From Brevundimonas sp. (GTDB taxonomy: Bacteria; Pseudomonadota; Alphaproteobacteria; Caulobacterales; Caulobacteraceae): a stretch of 64,000 nucleotides of DNA. The stretch's first letter is position 1. Every line of letters starts with the position of its first letter. Below, piece by piece: positions 17,551-26,895 of the stretch. The DNA lies in the NCBI RefSeq assembly GCF_027487935.1, contig NZ_JAIYCP010000002.1:1-64000 (forward strand), read 5' to 3'. Under the pieces are notes generated by a model that had not been told where the DNA came from, searched no databases, and saw only the letters and a list, made by a program, of their open reading frames with translations. The translations under genes and the position numbers were made by a program.

Positions 17551-18771
17551 ATGTCTTCAAGCGAAACCCGCCCGACCGAACGCCTGCACGGCCTTGACGC
17601 CCTGCGCGGTACCGCCCTGCTGCTGGGGGTCATCCTCCACGCCGCCATGTCCTATTTCCCGGTCACGATCTGGATCGTGCCGGATACCGACAACTCGCCG
17701 GTCGCCGCCGTGATCTTCTTCGCCATCCACCTCTTCCGGATGACGAGCTTCTTCCTCATCGCGGGCCTGTTCGCCCATATGATGCTCGACCGGCGCGGCA
17801 CCGGCGGCTTCATCCGGGACCGCGCGACCCGCATCGCCGGCCCGCTGGCGGCCTTCTGGTTCCCGATCCTCGCAGCCCTCATTGCGGGGCTGATCTGGAT
17901 GGCCGCGATCCGCAACGGCGGGTCCATTCCCACCGGCGGACCGCCCCCGCCGCCGCTGACGCTCGAGACCTTCCCCCTGACCCATCTGTGGTTCCTGTGG
18001 GTGCTGCTGATCCTCTATGTCGCCATGCTGGTCCTGCGCGCGCCCTTTGCGATGGCCGACCGGGACGGCCGCTGGGGCCGGTTCGTTGACCGTGTCACCG
18101 GAGCCCTGATCGGCCCCTGGACCCCGGCCCTGATGGCCGCGCCGCTGGCCGTCGCCTTCTGGCTGGCCCCGAACTGGACGCCCTTCTTCGGCATTCCGAC
18201 GCCTGACACGGGGCTGGTGCCCAACCCGGTCGCCCTGACCGCCTTCGGCACAGCCTTCGGCCTCGGCTTCCTGCTGGACCGTCGCCGCGACCTGCTGGTC
18301 CGGATCGAGCGGCTCTGGCCGGTGTTCACGGTCGTGGCCCTGGGGGTCGGGACCGGGGCCCTGGTCCTGGCCGGTGGCCCGGTCCCGGAGCTGGTGCCCG
18401 TAACCGATCCGGAGCTGAAGGCCCCGCTGGCGGCGGTGATGGCCCTGGCCGTCTTCGCCTCGACCCTGGCGGTCCTGTCCCTGGCCCTGCGCTTCGCCTC
18501 AGGCTACAGCGCCGTCGCCCGCTACCTCGCCGACTCCTCCTACTGGGTCTACATCGTCCATCTGCCGCTGGTCATGGTCGGACAGATCCTGGTCGTGAAC
18601 GAGACCTGGCCCTGGTTCGTGAAGTTCGGCGTGGTCGTCGGCGGCACCATGGCGATCAGCCTGCTGACCTATGAGCTGCTGATCCGCCACACCTTCATGG
18701 GTGGCTGGCTGAACGGGCGTCGCATCCCCCGAGGTCGCCGGCCGGACCCGGTTCTGTCGCCCGCCGAATAG
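17551..18771 (+). CDS. Membrane acyltransferase (acyltransferase-3/OpgC-like)
   Basis: A 406-residue multipass protein with about ten hydrophobic helices. The opening RLHGLDALRGTALLLGVILHAAMSYF is the acyltransferase-3 signature, including the DALR and catalytic-type His. HLWFLWVLLILYVAML and the terminal SYWVYIVHLPLVM block, also with a conserved His, support it. Such enzymes transfer acyl or succinyl groups to envelope glycans. ATG 17551 follows gagggga. It is transcribed separately from ftsH. The acceptor cannot be inferred. Confidence 0.85.
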   Translation: MSSSETRPTERLHGLDALRGTALLLGVILHAAMSYFPVTIWIVPDTDNSPVAAVIFFAIHLFRMTSFFLIAGLFAHMMLDRRGTGGFIRDRATRIAGPLAAFWFPILAALIAGLIWMAAIRNGGSIPTGGPPPPPLTLETFPLTHLWFLWVLLILYVAMLVLRAPFAMADRDGRWGRFVDRVTGALIGPWTPALMAAPLAVAFWLAPNWTPFFGIPTPDTGLVPNPVALTAFGTAFGLGFLLDRRRDLLVRIERLWPVFTVVALGVGTGALVLAGGPVPELVPVTDPELKAPLAAVMALAVFASTLAVLSLALRFASGYSAVARYLADSSYWVYIVHLPLVMVGQILVVNETWPWFVKFGVVVGGTMAISLLTYELLIRHTFMGGWLNGRRIPRGRRPDPVLSPAE

Positions 18772-18829
18772 CTTGCCAACACACGCCGGCTCGTCCACCC
18801 CAAGGGCGAGCCGGCCCCGGAGAATCGTC

Positions 18830-19474
18830 ATGCCCGCCAAGCCCCGCCCGAACTCCCCCGAGGACGACCTCGCCTTCATGCGCGCGATCGTTGAGAGCGG
18901 CGGACGCCCGCCGATGACCATGGCCGTCTGCTATCTGGCGGGCGGGCTGCTTTACGGGCTGCAGTGCCTGTTCCATGTGGGTCAGGTCGCGGGTCTTGTC
19001 CGCTGGTCCGGTTTCGCCAGCCTGACCTTTGTCACCCTCATCAGCGTGACCTTCCTGGTGATCCTGATCTGGGCCATCCTGAAGGACCGCAAGGACGGCG
19101 TCGGCCATCGCGGGCCCGCGGCGGCCCGCACGCTCAAGGCGGCCTTCAGCGCCACGGGCATGGCCAATGGGGCCGTCATCATCATCTTCGGCGTCGGGGC
19201 CATGCGGGACAACGACTTCGCCATCTGGCTCTACTATACGGCCATCGTCTTCGCGCTGCAGGCTGCCGCCTGGTATGTGGCCTGGACGCTGAAGCGAAAG
19301 GCCTGGATGCTGGCCACGGCCCTCGGTGGCTGGGCGACGGCCGTGGCGCTGGGCCTGCTGGTGCGCGAGCCCATGTGGTATCTGGCTGTCTGCACCACCG
19401 CCCTGTTCCTGCTGTTCGCCCTGCCGGGATGGGTGATGTTCCGCGACGCCCGCGCCGTGCGCACTGCGGACTGA
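18830..19474 (+). CDS. Uncharacterised multipass membrane protein
   Basis: A 214-residue protein with about six membrane helices and no family I can name with confidence. ATG 18830 is preferred (ccggagaa upstream, MPAKPRPNSPEDDLAFMRAIVE...). Helices include MAVCYLAGGLLYGLQCLF, GFASLTFVTLISVTFLVILIWAIL, NGAVIIIFGVGAM, LYYTAIVFALQAAAWYVAW and YLAVCTTALFLLFALPGWVMF. It lies 6 bp upstream of a winged-helix regulator; such pairs usually form an operon in which the small regulator controls the membrane gene. Confidence 0.7.
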   Translation: MPAKPRPNSPEDDLAFMRAIVESGGRPPMTMAVCYLAGGLLYGLQCLFHVGQVAGLVRWSGFASLTFVTLISVTFLVILIWAILKDRKDGVGHRGPAAARTLKAAFSATGMANGAVIIIFGVGAMRDNDFAIWLYYTAIVFALQAAAWYVAWTLKRKAWMLATALGGWATAVALGLLVREPMWYLAVCTTALFLLFALPGWVMFRDARAVRTAD

Positions 19475-19480
19475 GTCAGG

Positions 19481-19783
19481 ATGGGTCTCGCCGATCTCGG
19501 ACGTATCGACGAGGTCATCCACGGCCGCCTGCGGCTGGGGATCATGGTGTATCTTGCCGACTCCGACGTGGCCGACTTCACCGAACTGAAGACCGTACTC
19601 GAGGCCACCCAGGGCAATCTGTCGGTCCATCTGAAGAAGCTGGAGGAGGCGGGCTTCGTCGCCATCGCCAAGAGCTTCAAGGACAACAAGCCCCTGACCC
19701 GGGTGTCGATCACCCCCGCCGGCCGCAAGGCCTTCGGGGCCTATCTCGACGCCATCGGCAGCCTGATCGGCGGCAAGGACTGA
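19481..19783 (+). CDS. Winged-helix transcriptional regulator (HTH_34/MarR-like)
   Basis: A 100-residue single-domain DNA-binding protein. The recognition region DFTELKTVLEATQGNLSVHLKKLEEAGFVAIAKSFKDNKPLTRVSITPAGRKAF is typical of the short winged-helix (PF13601-like) proteins: helix-turn-helix, wing, and a TPAGR end. It has no ligand domain. It is in an operon with the upstream membrane protein and overlaps folP by one base (TGATG). It likely autoregulates that pair, but the operator is not identifiable. Confidence 0.85.
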   Translation: MGLADLGRIDEVIHGRLRLGIMVYLADSDVADFTELKTVLEATQGNLSVHLKKLEEAGFVAIAKSFKDNKPLTRVSITPAGRKAFGAYLDAIGSLIGGKD

Positions 19784-20589
19784 TGCCCCGTCCGCAGGTC
19801 ATGGGCATCGTCAATGTCACGCCCGACAGCTTCTCGGACGGCGGCCGGCTGGCCTCGGTCGAGGCGGCGGTGGCGCACGGTCTCGCGCTGGTCGAACAGG
19901 GCGCGGACATCCTCGACATCGGCGGCGAGAGCACCCGACCGGGGGCCGAACCGGTCGTTGAAGCCGAGGAGATCGCCCGCACCATTCCGGTCATCGAGGG
20001 CCTGCGCGCCGCCCACTGGGCCGGGCTGATCAGCATCGACACCATGAAGCCCGCCGTGGCCCGCGCCGCCGTCGCGGCCGGGGCGACCATGTGGAACGAT
20101 GTGACGGCCCTCGGCTTCGCGCCGGACAGTCCGGCAACCGCCGCCGAACTGGGCTGCGATGTGGCGCTGATGCATATGCGCGGCGAGCCGCAATCCATGC
20201 AGGCCGACCCCCGCTATGACGACGTCGTCGCCGAGGTCTGCGCCGAACTGACAGCCCGGGCCGAAGCGGCCATGGCGGCGGGGGTGGCGCGCGAGCGGAT
20301 CTGGCTCGATCCCGGCATTGGCTTCGGCAAGACCCTGGCCCACAATCTGGCCCTGATCTCGCATCTGGATCAGCTGGTCGATCTCGGCTTCCCGGTCCTC
20401 TTCGGGGCCAGCCGCAAGCGGATGATCGCCGGGGTTGACCCGACCGCCATTGATCCGGGCGACCGCATCGGCGGGTCGATCGCCCTGGCCCTGGCCGCCG
20501 CCGGTCACGGGGCCCGCATGATCCGCGTCCATGACGTGCGCGAGACCGTTCAGGCGTTACGGCTTCTGGCCGCGCTTTTCCCTGACTAA
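19783..20589 (+). CDS. folP: Dihydropteroate synthase
   Basis: A 268-residue folate-synthesis enzyme joining dihydropterin pyrophosphate and p-aminobenzoate. Conserved blocks are MGIVNVTPDSFSDGG, ADILDIGGESTRPGA, SIDTMKPAVARAAVAAGATMWNDVTA, WLDPGIGFGKTLAHN, LFGASRKRMI and IRVHDVRETVQAL. The track merges it with an unrelated upstream frame; the real ATG is 19783, overlapping the preceding stop. folB is also in this window (53042) but not linked. Confidence 0.97.
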   Translation: MPRPQVMGIVNVTPDSFSDGGRLASVEAAVAHGLALVEQGADILDIGGESTRPGAEPVVEAEEIARTIPVIEGLRAAHWAGLISIDTMKPAVARAAVAAGATMWNDVTALGFAPDSPATAAELGCDVALMHMRGEPQSMQADPRYDDVVAEVCAELTARAEAAMAAGVARERIWLDPGIGFGKTLAHNLALISHLDQLVDLGFPVLFGASRKRMIAGVDPTAIDPGDRIGGSIALALAAAGHGARMIRVHDVRETVQALRLLAALFPD

Positions 20590-20628
20590 ACGCTTGCCCG
20601 GAGACCCGGCCTGTTCCATCTCAACCCC

Positions 20629-20967
20629 ATGAGTGGAACCTGGATCAATCCCTGGCTCGCCCTTCTGATCGCGGGTGCGCTGGAGGTCGTCTGGGCCTCC
20701 GGCTTCAAATACGTCGGCACCCAACGCCCGCTGATCTCGGTGGGCGTAGCGATCACCATGGCCGCGAGCTTCTATTTCCTGTGGGTTGCGACCCAGAAAC
20801 TGCCGATCGGAACCGCCTACGCCATCTGGACCGGCATCGGTGCCGTCGGCGCGGCAACGGTCGGCATCCTTGTCTTCGGTGAGCCGGCGACCGCCCTGCG
20901 GATCGTCTGTATCGTCCTGATCGTGGCCGGGATCGTCGGGTTGAAACTCTTTTCAGGCGCGCATTGA
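20629..20967 (+). CDS. SMR-family transporter (SugE/Gdx-like)
   Basis: A 112-residue four-helix small multidrug resistance protein. The essential membrane Glu is Glu19 in AGALEVVWASGFKYVG; the W-A-x-x-x-K pattern after it is more like the SugE/Gdx guanidinium-exporter branch than EmrE. Further helices are SVGVAITMAASFYFLWVATQ, AYAIWTGIGAVGAATVGILVFGEP and IVCIVLIVAGIVGLKLF. It is a single gene, so probably a homodimer with dual topology. It overlaps thiD by one base. No guanidine riboswitch was recognised in the 39-bp leader. Confidence 0.85.
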   Translation: MSGTWINPWLALLIAGALEVVWASGFKYVGTQRPLISVGVAITMAASFYFLWVATQKLPIGTAYAIWTGIGAVGAATVGILVFGEPATALRIVCIVLIVAGIVGLKLFSGAH

Positions 20968-21773
20968 TGACGGGGGTTTCGACCGGCCGGGTCCTGATCA
21001 TCGCCGGGTCTGACTCCGGCGGCGGAGCCGGGATCCAGGCCGACATCAAGGCCGTGACCCTGCTCGGCGGATACGCCGCCACGGCCATCACGGCGATCAC
21101 CGTCCAGAACACCCTGGGTGTCCACGGTGTGCACGCCCTGCCGCTGGACCTGATCGAGGCCCAGGCGCGGGCCGTTCTCGACGACATCGGCGCGGATGCC
21201 ATCAAGACCGGCATGCTGGGCTCCATCGCCGTGGTCGAACGGGTGGCGGCCATCCTCGACGCATCCGGGGCTCCGGCGGTGATCGATCCGGTCATGATCG
21301 CCAAGGGCGGAGCGGCCCTGCTCGCGGATGACGCCGTGGCCGCGGTGCGCACGCTGATGGTCCCCCGCGCAGCCCTGCTGACCCCCAATGCGCCCGAGGC
21401 CGAGGCCCTGACAGGGATCGTCGTCGCCGACCTCGACGGCCAGCGCCGCGCCGGCGAGGCCCTGCTGGCCATGGGCGCGCGGGCGGTGCTGATGAAGGGC
21501 GGCCACGTGCCGGGGGCCACCGTCGTGGACCTGCTTATGACCCCGTCCGGCGAGACCCTGCTGGAAGGCGAACGGTTCGACACCCGCAACACCCACGGCA
21601 CAGGCTGCACCCTGGCCAGCGCCTGCGCGGCGGGGCTGGCGAAAGGACTTCCGCTCGAGGCCGCCGTGGCCGAAGCCTGGGCCTATGTCGCCGAGGCCAT
21701 CCGCCGGGCCCCGGGACTGGGCGGCGGGCATGGCCCGCTGGATCACGGCTGGCCGGTGCGAGACCGCAAATGA
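20967..21773 (+). CDS. thiD: Hydroxymethylpyrimidine (phosphate) kinase ThiD
   Basis: A 268-residue ribokinase-fold enzyme that phosphorylates HMP and HMP-P in thiamine synthesis. Motifs: IAGSDSGGGAGIQADIKAVTLLGGYAATAITAITVQNT near the N-terminus, TPNAPEAEALTG in the centre, and the catalytic DTRNTHGTGCTLASACAAGLAKG. ATG 20967 is preferred over the TTG one codon earlier. It overlaps both the SMR gene and the following gene, forming a tight translational chain. Confidence 0.96.
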   Translation: MTGVSTGRVLIIAGSDSGGGAGIQADIKAVTLLGGYAATAITAITVQNTLGVHGVHALPLDLIEAQARAVLDDIGADAIKTGMLGSIAVVERVAAILDASGAPAVIDPVMIAKGGAALLADDAVAAVRTLMVPRAALLTPNAPEAEALTGIVVADLDGQRRAGEALLAMGARAVLMKGGHVPGATVVDLLMTPSGETLLEGERFDTRNTHGTGCTLASACAAGLAKGLPLEAAVAEAWAYVAEAIRRAPGLGGGHGPLDHGWPVRDRK

Positions 21774-22342
21774 CCGATCTCAATGCCCGCCTCGCCGGGA
21801 TCGTCCGCGCCGACCCCGGCCTGATGCACGTCCTGACCACGGTGCGCGGCCTTGGCCTCAATGACTGGCGGGTCTTTTCCGGTGCCGTCTATCAGAGCGT
21901 CTGGAACGCCGTGACCGACCGGCCGGTCGGCTATGGTCGCAAGGACTATGACCTCGGCTATTTCGACCCGGACACGAGCTGGGATGCCGAGGACCTGGTC
22001 ATCAAACGCGTCGCCGCCGCCCTTGACGAACCGTTCCGGTCCGAGGTCGAGGTGCGTAACCAGGCCCGCGTGCACCTCTGGTTCCCCGACCGGTTCGGCG
22101 AACCCTATGAGGCCCTGACCGGCACGGATGAGGCGCTGGCCCGGTTCGTGGCCCCGGCCTTCGCGGTCGGGGTGCGGCTGGAGCGGGACGACACCATAAG
22201 CATCGCCGCCCCGTTCGGACTGGAGGATGTCTTCTCCCTGACCCTCCGTCCCAACCCGGACCGACCCCGTGCGAAGGGCTGGGACAAGGCTGTCGAGAGT
22301 GCTCAGGCGCGGTGGCCGGAACTGAAGGTGCTGACTTCATGA
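21770..22342 (+). CDS. Nucleotidyltransferase-like protein (NTP_transf_6/DUF925)
   Basis: A 190-residue protein of the family often annotated as nucleotidyltransferase. Diagnostic segments are WRVFSGAVYQSVWNAVTDRPVGYGRKDYDLGYFDPDTSWDAEDLVIKRV and VRNQARVHLWFPDRFGEPYEALTGTDEALARF. The KDYDLGYFD acids match the metal-binding pattern expected of the fold. No experimentally proven reaction is known to me for this family. It overlaps thiD and the next gene by 4 bp each. Confidence 0.85.
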   Translation: MTDLNARLAGIVRADPGLMHVLTTVRGLGLNDWRVFSGAVYQSVWNAVTDRPVGYGRKDYDLGYFDPDTSWDAEDLVIKRVAAALDEPFRSEVEVRNQARVHLWFPDRFGEPYEALTGTDEALARFVAPAFAVGVRLERDDTISIAAPFGLEDVFSLTLRPNPDRPRAKGWDKAVESAQARWPELKVLTS

Positions 22343-22914
22343 TTACCGTCTTGATGGCCACTATTGTCCTTATCCAGGCGACTCCAGCCTGCCCGCAGGC
22401 CGACAGCGACATGATGGCTCTGTCGCTGCATGATTTTGATCAGACGGACGCCGGATGGCGGTCTCTGGACCGAGAGGGGTGTGAAGCGGGTGTGGCCGAC
22501 GTCATCGCCCGTTTTCGCGCCGAGCATGCCGAGGCCATGGCCGATGGAAGCGGAGATGCGCTGATCTGGCACGAGGGCCAGCTTCGGGCCGCCGCCGGGC
22601 AGACGGAGGCGGCGATCACGCTCCTGCTTCATGGGCGCGATGCCGAATCCGACGCTACGCAGCCCTATGTCGACGCGACCGTGGCCTTTCTTCGCCGGGA
22701 TCGTCCGGCACTGCTAGCTGCGCGCGAGCGACTGATGGCCCTGCCGGTTCCGCCTCGGTTTCAGAGCGCCGTCGATCGCTTCAAGGCTACCTATCCGGAC
22801 TTGCCCGCGCCCACCTGGCCGTTGAATCTCGACAAGGTCGATGGTTTTATCGCCTGCTTCGACCGGCCTTATAGCGAGGCCTATGTCTGCGACGCCGAGG
22901 GCAATACCCAATGA
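22339..22914 (+). CDS. Uncharacterised secreted protein
   Basis: A 191-residue protein beginning [21 protein letters not shown], which reads as a signal peptide. Start ATG overlaps the previous stop as ATGA. The mature part is helical with a tetratricopeptide-like feel ([56 protein letters not shown]) and four cysteines overall. I do not recognise the family. It continues the overlapping chain into the PhzF-like gene. Confidence 0.6.
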   Translation: MITVLMATIVLIQATPACPQADSDMMALSLHDFDQTDAGWRSLDREGCEAGVADVIARFRAEHAEAMADGSGDALIWHEGQLRAAAGQTEAAITLLLHGRDAESDATQPYVDATVAFLRRDRPALLAARERLMALPVPPRFQSAVDRFKATYPDLPAPTWPLNLDKVDGFIACFDRPYSEAYVCDAEGNTQ

Positions 22915-23720
22915 AACAATGGACCGTCGACGCCTTTGCCGCCGCCCCGTTCAAGGGCAACCCCGCCTGCGTGGTCGAGCCCTTCGACCAGTGGCCCTCC
23001 GACGACTGGATGCAGGCGCTGGCGAAGGAGAACAATCAGGCGGAGACCGCCTTCCTGCTGCGCACCGCCGATCCGGCCCGATTCGGCCTGCGCTGGTTCA
23101 CGCCGGGGATGGAGGTCGATCTGTGCGGCCACGCCACCCTGGCCTCGGCCCATGTCCTGCTGGCGGAACTCGGACTGGAGGCCGGGGCCCTGACCTTCGA
23201 CACCCGTTCAGGTCCACTGATCGTCAGCCGGGCGGGCGAGGGCTATGAGATGGACTTTCCCGCCGATCCGCCGCGCCGGACGACGGTGCCGGAGGGGCTG
23301 GCCGAGGCCCTTGGCGTCACCCCGGTCGAGGTCCGGGCCGGGCGTTATCTGGTCGCCGTGCTGGCCGATGCGGCGGCGGTCCGGACGATCACCCCGAACA
23401 TCCGCGCCCTTGCCTCAATCCGGGGCGAGGCGGGTGAGACCGGTCAGGTGATCGTCTGCGCCCTGGCCGATGCGACGGACGATGTCGATGTCGTCGACCG
23501 CTTCTTCGCGCCGGGCTGCGGGGTCGATGAGGATCCGGCGACCGGTTCGGCCCACTGCATTCTCGGTCCCCTGTATGCCGACACCCTGGGCCGGGCGACG
23601 GTCCGGTTCCGCCAGGTCTTCCCAGGGCGGGGCGGCGACATCGAGACCGAAACCCGCGGCGACCGTGTGCTGCTGCGCGGACAGGCCGTCACCGTGATCG
23701 AGAGCCGGTTGCGGCTCTGA
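22911..23720 (+). CDS. PhzF-family isomerase
   Basis: A 269-residue member of the PhzF/diaminopimelate-epimerase-like fold. Key segments: [35 protein letters not shown] with the catalytic-type Glu, [22 protein letters not shown], and [23 protein letters not shown]. Phenazine genes are absent here, so this is one of the widespread PhzF-like proteins of undefined substrate. It ends the overlapping thiD chain and is followed by a hairpin terminator shared with the convergent gene. Confidence 0.9.
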   Translation: MKQWTVDAFAAAPFKGNPACVVEPFDQWPSDDWMQALAKENNQAETAFLLRTADPARFGLRWFTPGMEVDLCGHATLASAHVLLAELGLEAGALTFDTRSGPLIVSRAGEGYEMDFPADPPRRTTVPEGLAEALGVTPVEVRAGRYLVAVLADAAAVRTITPNIRALASIRGEAGETGQVIVCALADATDDVDVVDRFFAPGCGVDEDPATGSAHCILGPLYADTLGRATVRFRQVFPGRGGDIETETRGDRVLLRGQAVTVIESRLRL

Positions 23721-23727
23721 AACGAGA

Positions 23728-23758
23728 AGGGGGCGCAACCCTTGCGGATCGCGCCCCC
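23728..23758. terminator. Hairpin terminator between convergent genes
   Basis: gggggcgc ... cgcgcccccc forms an 8-bp or longer stem just after the PhzF-like stop and before the end of the convergent secreted-protein gene. No T-tract follows on the plus strand, so bidirectional attenuation is inferred from position and stem strength. Confidence 0.55.
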
Positions 23759-23785
23759 CGGACCTCCGGAGAGGAAGGTCAGACC

Positions 23786-24193
23786 CTACCAGCGACGGTC
23801 GTCGCGGTCGCGGCGTTCTTCACGCACCTGAAACGACAGACGGTCATAGCGTCGGTCGAGTTCGGCGCGTTCGCGGTAGGAAAGGCCGCCGCGCATGTAG
23901 CTGCGCTCCAGATAGACCAGGGCGTCCAGATCAAAACGCAGCCGCGTCGCTTCCCGCCGGCTGAGCGAGCCATTGCGTTCGCCCCGGTCGATGCGGCGAT
24001 CCAGCTGGTATTTGCGCTGGAAGATGTTCTGCCAGCCGTCGCCGCGATCATTGTACCAGCGGCCGCCCCGGTCCTCTTCGTAACGACCACCGCGGTCGTC
24101 ATGATGGCGCGGGCCATAGGACTGGGCCATGGCGGGGACCGCGACGGACGCCGCAGCCAGGGCGAGGGCGGGGATGAGAAACTTCTTCATCAT
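23786..24193 (-). CDS. Secreted Arg/Asp-rich protein
   Basis: A 135-residue exported protein. Signal peptide MMKKFLIPALALAAASVAVPAMAQ is clear, with caaggag at good spacing before the ATG pair; the extra N-terminal residues in the track are upstream sequence. The mature part is highly charged (RHHDDRGGRYEEDRGGRWYNDRGDG; RRIDRGERNGSLSRREATRLRFDLDALVYLERSYMRGGLSYRERAELDRRYDRLS). The repeated xLSxRE pattern suggests paired helices. Similar small periplasmic proteins are common in Caulobacteraceae, but function is unknown. Confidence 0.7.
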   Translation of the reverse strand: MMKKFLIPALALAAASVAVPAMAQSYGPRHHDDRGGRYEEDRGGRWYNDRGDGWQNIFQRKYQLDRRIDRGERNGSLSRREATRLRFDLDALVYLERSYMRGGLSYRERAELDRRYDRLSFQVREERRDRDDRRW

Positions 24194-24449
24194 CGGACTT
24201 CTCCTTGAGCGTTCCACGCGGACCGGGGTGGCCGGCGTTGAGGTGAGAAGACCATTCCCCGGCTGAGCCCGACCTGAACGGTGCGTGTCAGCTTCCATTC
24301 ATCGGCATGAATTCGCCGCCACATCCTCCCGGAATTGCCGGGAAGACAAATCCTCGCCGTGCGCGCAAGGAGGGGCGGCGCAAGACGTGAAATATGTCTA
24401 CACTCGCCGTTCAGCCGTCGTTCAGAGCCAGGGTCCTAGACCGCTTTTC

Positions 24450-24746
24450 ATGATCCATCCGTCCACCCTGCTGCTCGCCGTCCTGATCGCCGCCGCGCCC
24501 CTGTCGCAGGCGACTGCGCAGGATCGTGGCCCTCGCGGCGACCGTGCGGATCGTCAACAGCAGGATGAGCAGCCCAGGGTCAGCGTCGGGGAGGCGGTCC
24601 AGCGCGCTTCCTCGGGCCGCCCGGGCCGTTTTCTGGGGGCCAGCAATCGCGGTGACACCATCGTCGTTCGCTGGGAATATCCCGGTGGCCGCGTCGCCGA
24701 CATCATCGTGGACGCCCGCACCGGCCGGGTTGTGGGAGAACGCTGA
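24450..24746 (+). CDS. PepSY-like secreted protein
   Basis: A 98-residue exported protein starting at ATG 24450 (MIHPSTLLLAVLIAAAPLSQATAQ signal peptide). The C-terminal half (VSVGEAVQRASSGRPGRFLGASNRGDTIVVRWEYPGGRVADIIVDARTGRVVGER) looks like a PepSY domain. It directly abuts the response-regulator ATG with no gap. PepSY genes often precede PhoP/PhoQ-like pairs and may modulate or be a target of the sensor; here that is inferred from position. Confidence 0.75.
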   Translation: MIHPSTLLLAVLIAAAPLSQATAQDRGPRGDRADRQQQDEQPRVSVGEAVQRASSGRPGRFLGASNRGDTIVVRWEYPGGRVADIIVDARTGRVVGER

Positions 24747-25427
24747 ATGCGAGTCTTGCTTGTCGAGGACGATGTTGACCTGTCGCGCCAGCTGAAACTG
24801 GCCCTGGGCGACGCCGGCTATGCCGTGGACCATGCTGCGGACGGCGAGGAGGCCCATTTCCTCGGCGACACCGAACCCTATGACGTGGTGGTGCTGGATC
24901 TCGGCCTGCCGAGGATCGACGGCGTTTCGGTGCTGGAGCGCTGGCGGCGCGACGGCAAGACCACGCCCGTGCTGATCCTGACCGCGCGCGGGGCCTGGTC
25001 CGACAAGGTGTCGGGCTTTGACGCCGGGGCCGACGACTATCTGACCAAGCCCTTCCACACCGAGGAACTGCTGGCCCGTCTGCGGGCCCTGCTGCGACGG
25101 TCCGCCGGCATCGCCTCGGCGACCCTGTCCTGTGGCGGCCTGCGCCTCGATCCGAGGGCGGCCCGTGCCACGGTCAACGGCGAGCCCCTGCGGCTGACCT
25201 CGCTGGAGTACCGGCTGCTGCACTATGTGATGATGCACCAGGGCCGGGTGATCAGTCGCACCGAACTGGTCGAACATCTTTACGATCAGGATTTCGACCG
25301 CGATTCCAACACGATCGAGGTCTTCGTCGGTCGGCTGCGCAAGAAGATCGGGGCGGACCGTATCGAGACCGTGCGCGGACTGGGCTATCGCCTGACGCCG
25401 CTGGCCGGGGAGTCCGACGCGGCGTGA
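24747..25427 (+). CDS. OmpR/PhoP-type response regulator
   Basis: A 226-residue regulator. The receiver domain (1-~115) has the acidic pocket VEDDVD, phospho-acceptor Asp in VVVLDLGLPRIDG, Thr in LILTARG and Lys in TKPFHTEELL. The C-terminal winged helix (EYRLLHYVMMHQGRVISRTELVEHLYDQDFDRDSNTIEVFVGRLRKKIGADRIETVRGLGYRL) is OmpR-type, closest to PhoP by the DQDFDRDSN block. It overlaps the kinase start (GTGA). Confidence 0.95.
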   Translation: MRVLLVEDDVDLSRQLKLALGDAGYAVDHAADGEEAHFLGDTEPYDVVVLDLGLPRIDGVSVLERWRRDGKTTPVLILTARGAWSDKVSGFDAGADDYLTKPFHTEELLARLRALLRRSAGIASATLSCGGLRLDPRAARATVNGEPLRLTSLEYRLLHYVMMHQGRVISRTELVEHLYDQDFDRDSNTIEVFVGRLRKKIGADRIETVRGLGYRLTPLAGESDAA

Positions 25428-26872
25428 CCGAAGGGGCGGGGGACGTATCGGCTCCGGCCGAACACCGGTCCTGGGCCCGCTGGTTCGGGAGACCGGACCG
25501 CAGCCTGACCCGACGACTGATCTGGCTGGCCTCGGCATGGATCATTCTGGCGCTTGTGCTGACCGGCTGGGCCTTGACCCGCCAATACCAGGAATCGGCA
25601 CTGCGCCGGCTCGGCAATGAGCTGTCCGACACCCTCGACGAGGTGGTGATCGCAACCAATGCCGGACCGGACGGCATCGTCGTGGCCGAAATCAGGGACG
25701 CCCGGACGGAGCGGGCCTTGTCCGGGAAGTACTGGGCCGTGGCCGAGCTGGACGGCGAGGGCGGGGTTCGGGTCATCGCCGGCTCGCCCTCCCTGGCCGG
25801 CGAGCAACTGGCCGTCCCGCGAGGGCTGCCGGACCGGCTCAGGGCCGCGACCGGCTCCACGATCAGCTTCAATGATCCCGGCTTCCTCAGACCGCCGCTG
25901 CGACAGCCGCTGCGCGTCGCCGCCAGCCTGAAATCGCTGCCCGGCCGTCGCGAGCCGCTCGTGTTCATGGCGGCGATCGACCGGACCAATATCGAGAACG
26001 ACACCCGCCAGTTCGCGACCTTTACCTGGACCTCGCTGCTGATCCTCGGACTCGGCCTGGTCATCGCCGTCTTCCTGCAGGTGCAGATCGGCCTGCGTCC
26101 GCTGTTCAGCCTGCGGAACGAGATCGCCGACGTCCGCAAGGGCAAGGCCGCCCGGATCGTCCACAGCTATCCCATGGAAATCCAGCCGTTGGCCGAACAG
26201 GTCAACCGGCTGCTCGACCACAATCAGGAGACGGTCGAGCGCCAGCGCACCCACGTCGGCAATCTGGCCCATGCGCTGAAGACACCGCTCTCGGTCATGC
26301 TGGCCGAAGCCGGCACGCAGACGGGGATCCTGCCCGACATGGTCCGCAAACAGACCGAGGTTATGAAGGCCCAGGTCGATCACCACCTGCGCCGCGCCCG
26401 CGCCGCTGCCCGGGCCCAGCTGCTGGGTGAACGTACGCCCATCGCCGGGGTGCTGGACGAGATGGCCGTCATGCTGGAGCGGGTGTTCGAGGAGAAGTCC
26501 GTCGAGATCGACTGGCGTGCGCCGGATGAGCTCAGCTTCCGGGGTGAACGTCAGGACCTGCAGGAGATCCTCGGCAATCTGATGGAAAACGCCTGCAAAT
26601 GGGCAAGACGGCGCGTTCGCATCAACGCCGGTCCGACGGGCCTCGGCCAGATGCAGGTTGTGGTCGAGGACGATGGGCCCGGCCTGCCCGCCGACCTGCG
26701 CGACGCGGCTCTGGAGCGGGGGGCCCGCCTGGACGAAACCACGCCGGGCTCCGGCCTTGGCCTTTCCATCGTGGTCGAGCTGACGCGCGCCTATGGCGGC
26801 AGTATCACCCTTGCCGACAGCGATCTCGGCGGTCTGAAGGTGCTGCTGGAGCTGCCCGCAGCCGAGGCCTGA
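25424..26872 (+). CDS. PhoQ-like sensor histidine kinase
   Basis: A 482-residue kinase beginning at GTG 25424, overlapping the regulator stop. Two membrane helices (LIWLASAWIILALVLTGWALT; WTSLLILGLGLVIAVFLQVQIGL) enclose a periplasmic domain of ~150 residues. The H-box is THVGNLAHALKTPLSVMLAEAG, the N-box NLMENACKWARRRVRI, and G-boxes are DDGPGLPADL and TPGSGLGLSIVVEL. The HALKTP H-box is PhoQ-like. The stimulus is unknown; divalent cations or antimicrobial peptides would be expected for the subfamily. Confidence 0.93.
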   Translation: MTEGAGDVSAPAEHRSWARWFGRPDRSLTRRLIWLASAWIILALVLTGWALTRQYQESALRRLGNELSDTLDEVVIATNAGPDGIVVAEIRDARTERALSGKYWAVAELDGEGGVRVIAGSPSLAGEQLAVPRGLPDRLRAATGSTISFNDPGFLRPPLRQPLRVAASLKSLPGRREPLVFMAAIDRTNIENDTRQFATFTWTSLLILGLGLVIAVFLQVQIGLRPLFSLRNEIADVRKGKAARIVHSYPMEIQPLAEQVNRLLDHNQETVERQRTHVGNLAHALKTPLSVMLAEAGTQTGILPDMVRKQTEVMKAQVDHHLRRARAAARAQLLGERTPIAGVLDEMAVMLERVFEEKSVEIDWRAPDELSFRGERQDLQEILGNLMENACKWARRRVRINAGPTGLGQMQVVVEDDGPGLPADLRDAALERGARLDETTPGSGLGLSIVVELTRAYGGSITLADSDLGGLKVLLELPAAEA

Positions 26873-26895
26873 TTTCATCCGTCGGGAGAGTTATT

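Noticed and set aside
22911-23720. Phenazine biosynthesis gene phzF
   Set aside because: No other phenazine genes are nearby; only the family-level isomerase assignment is supported.
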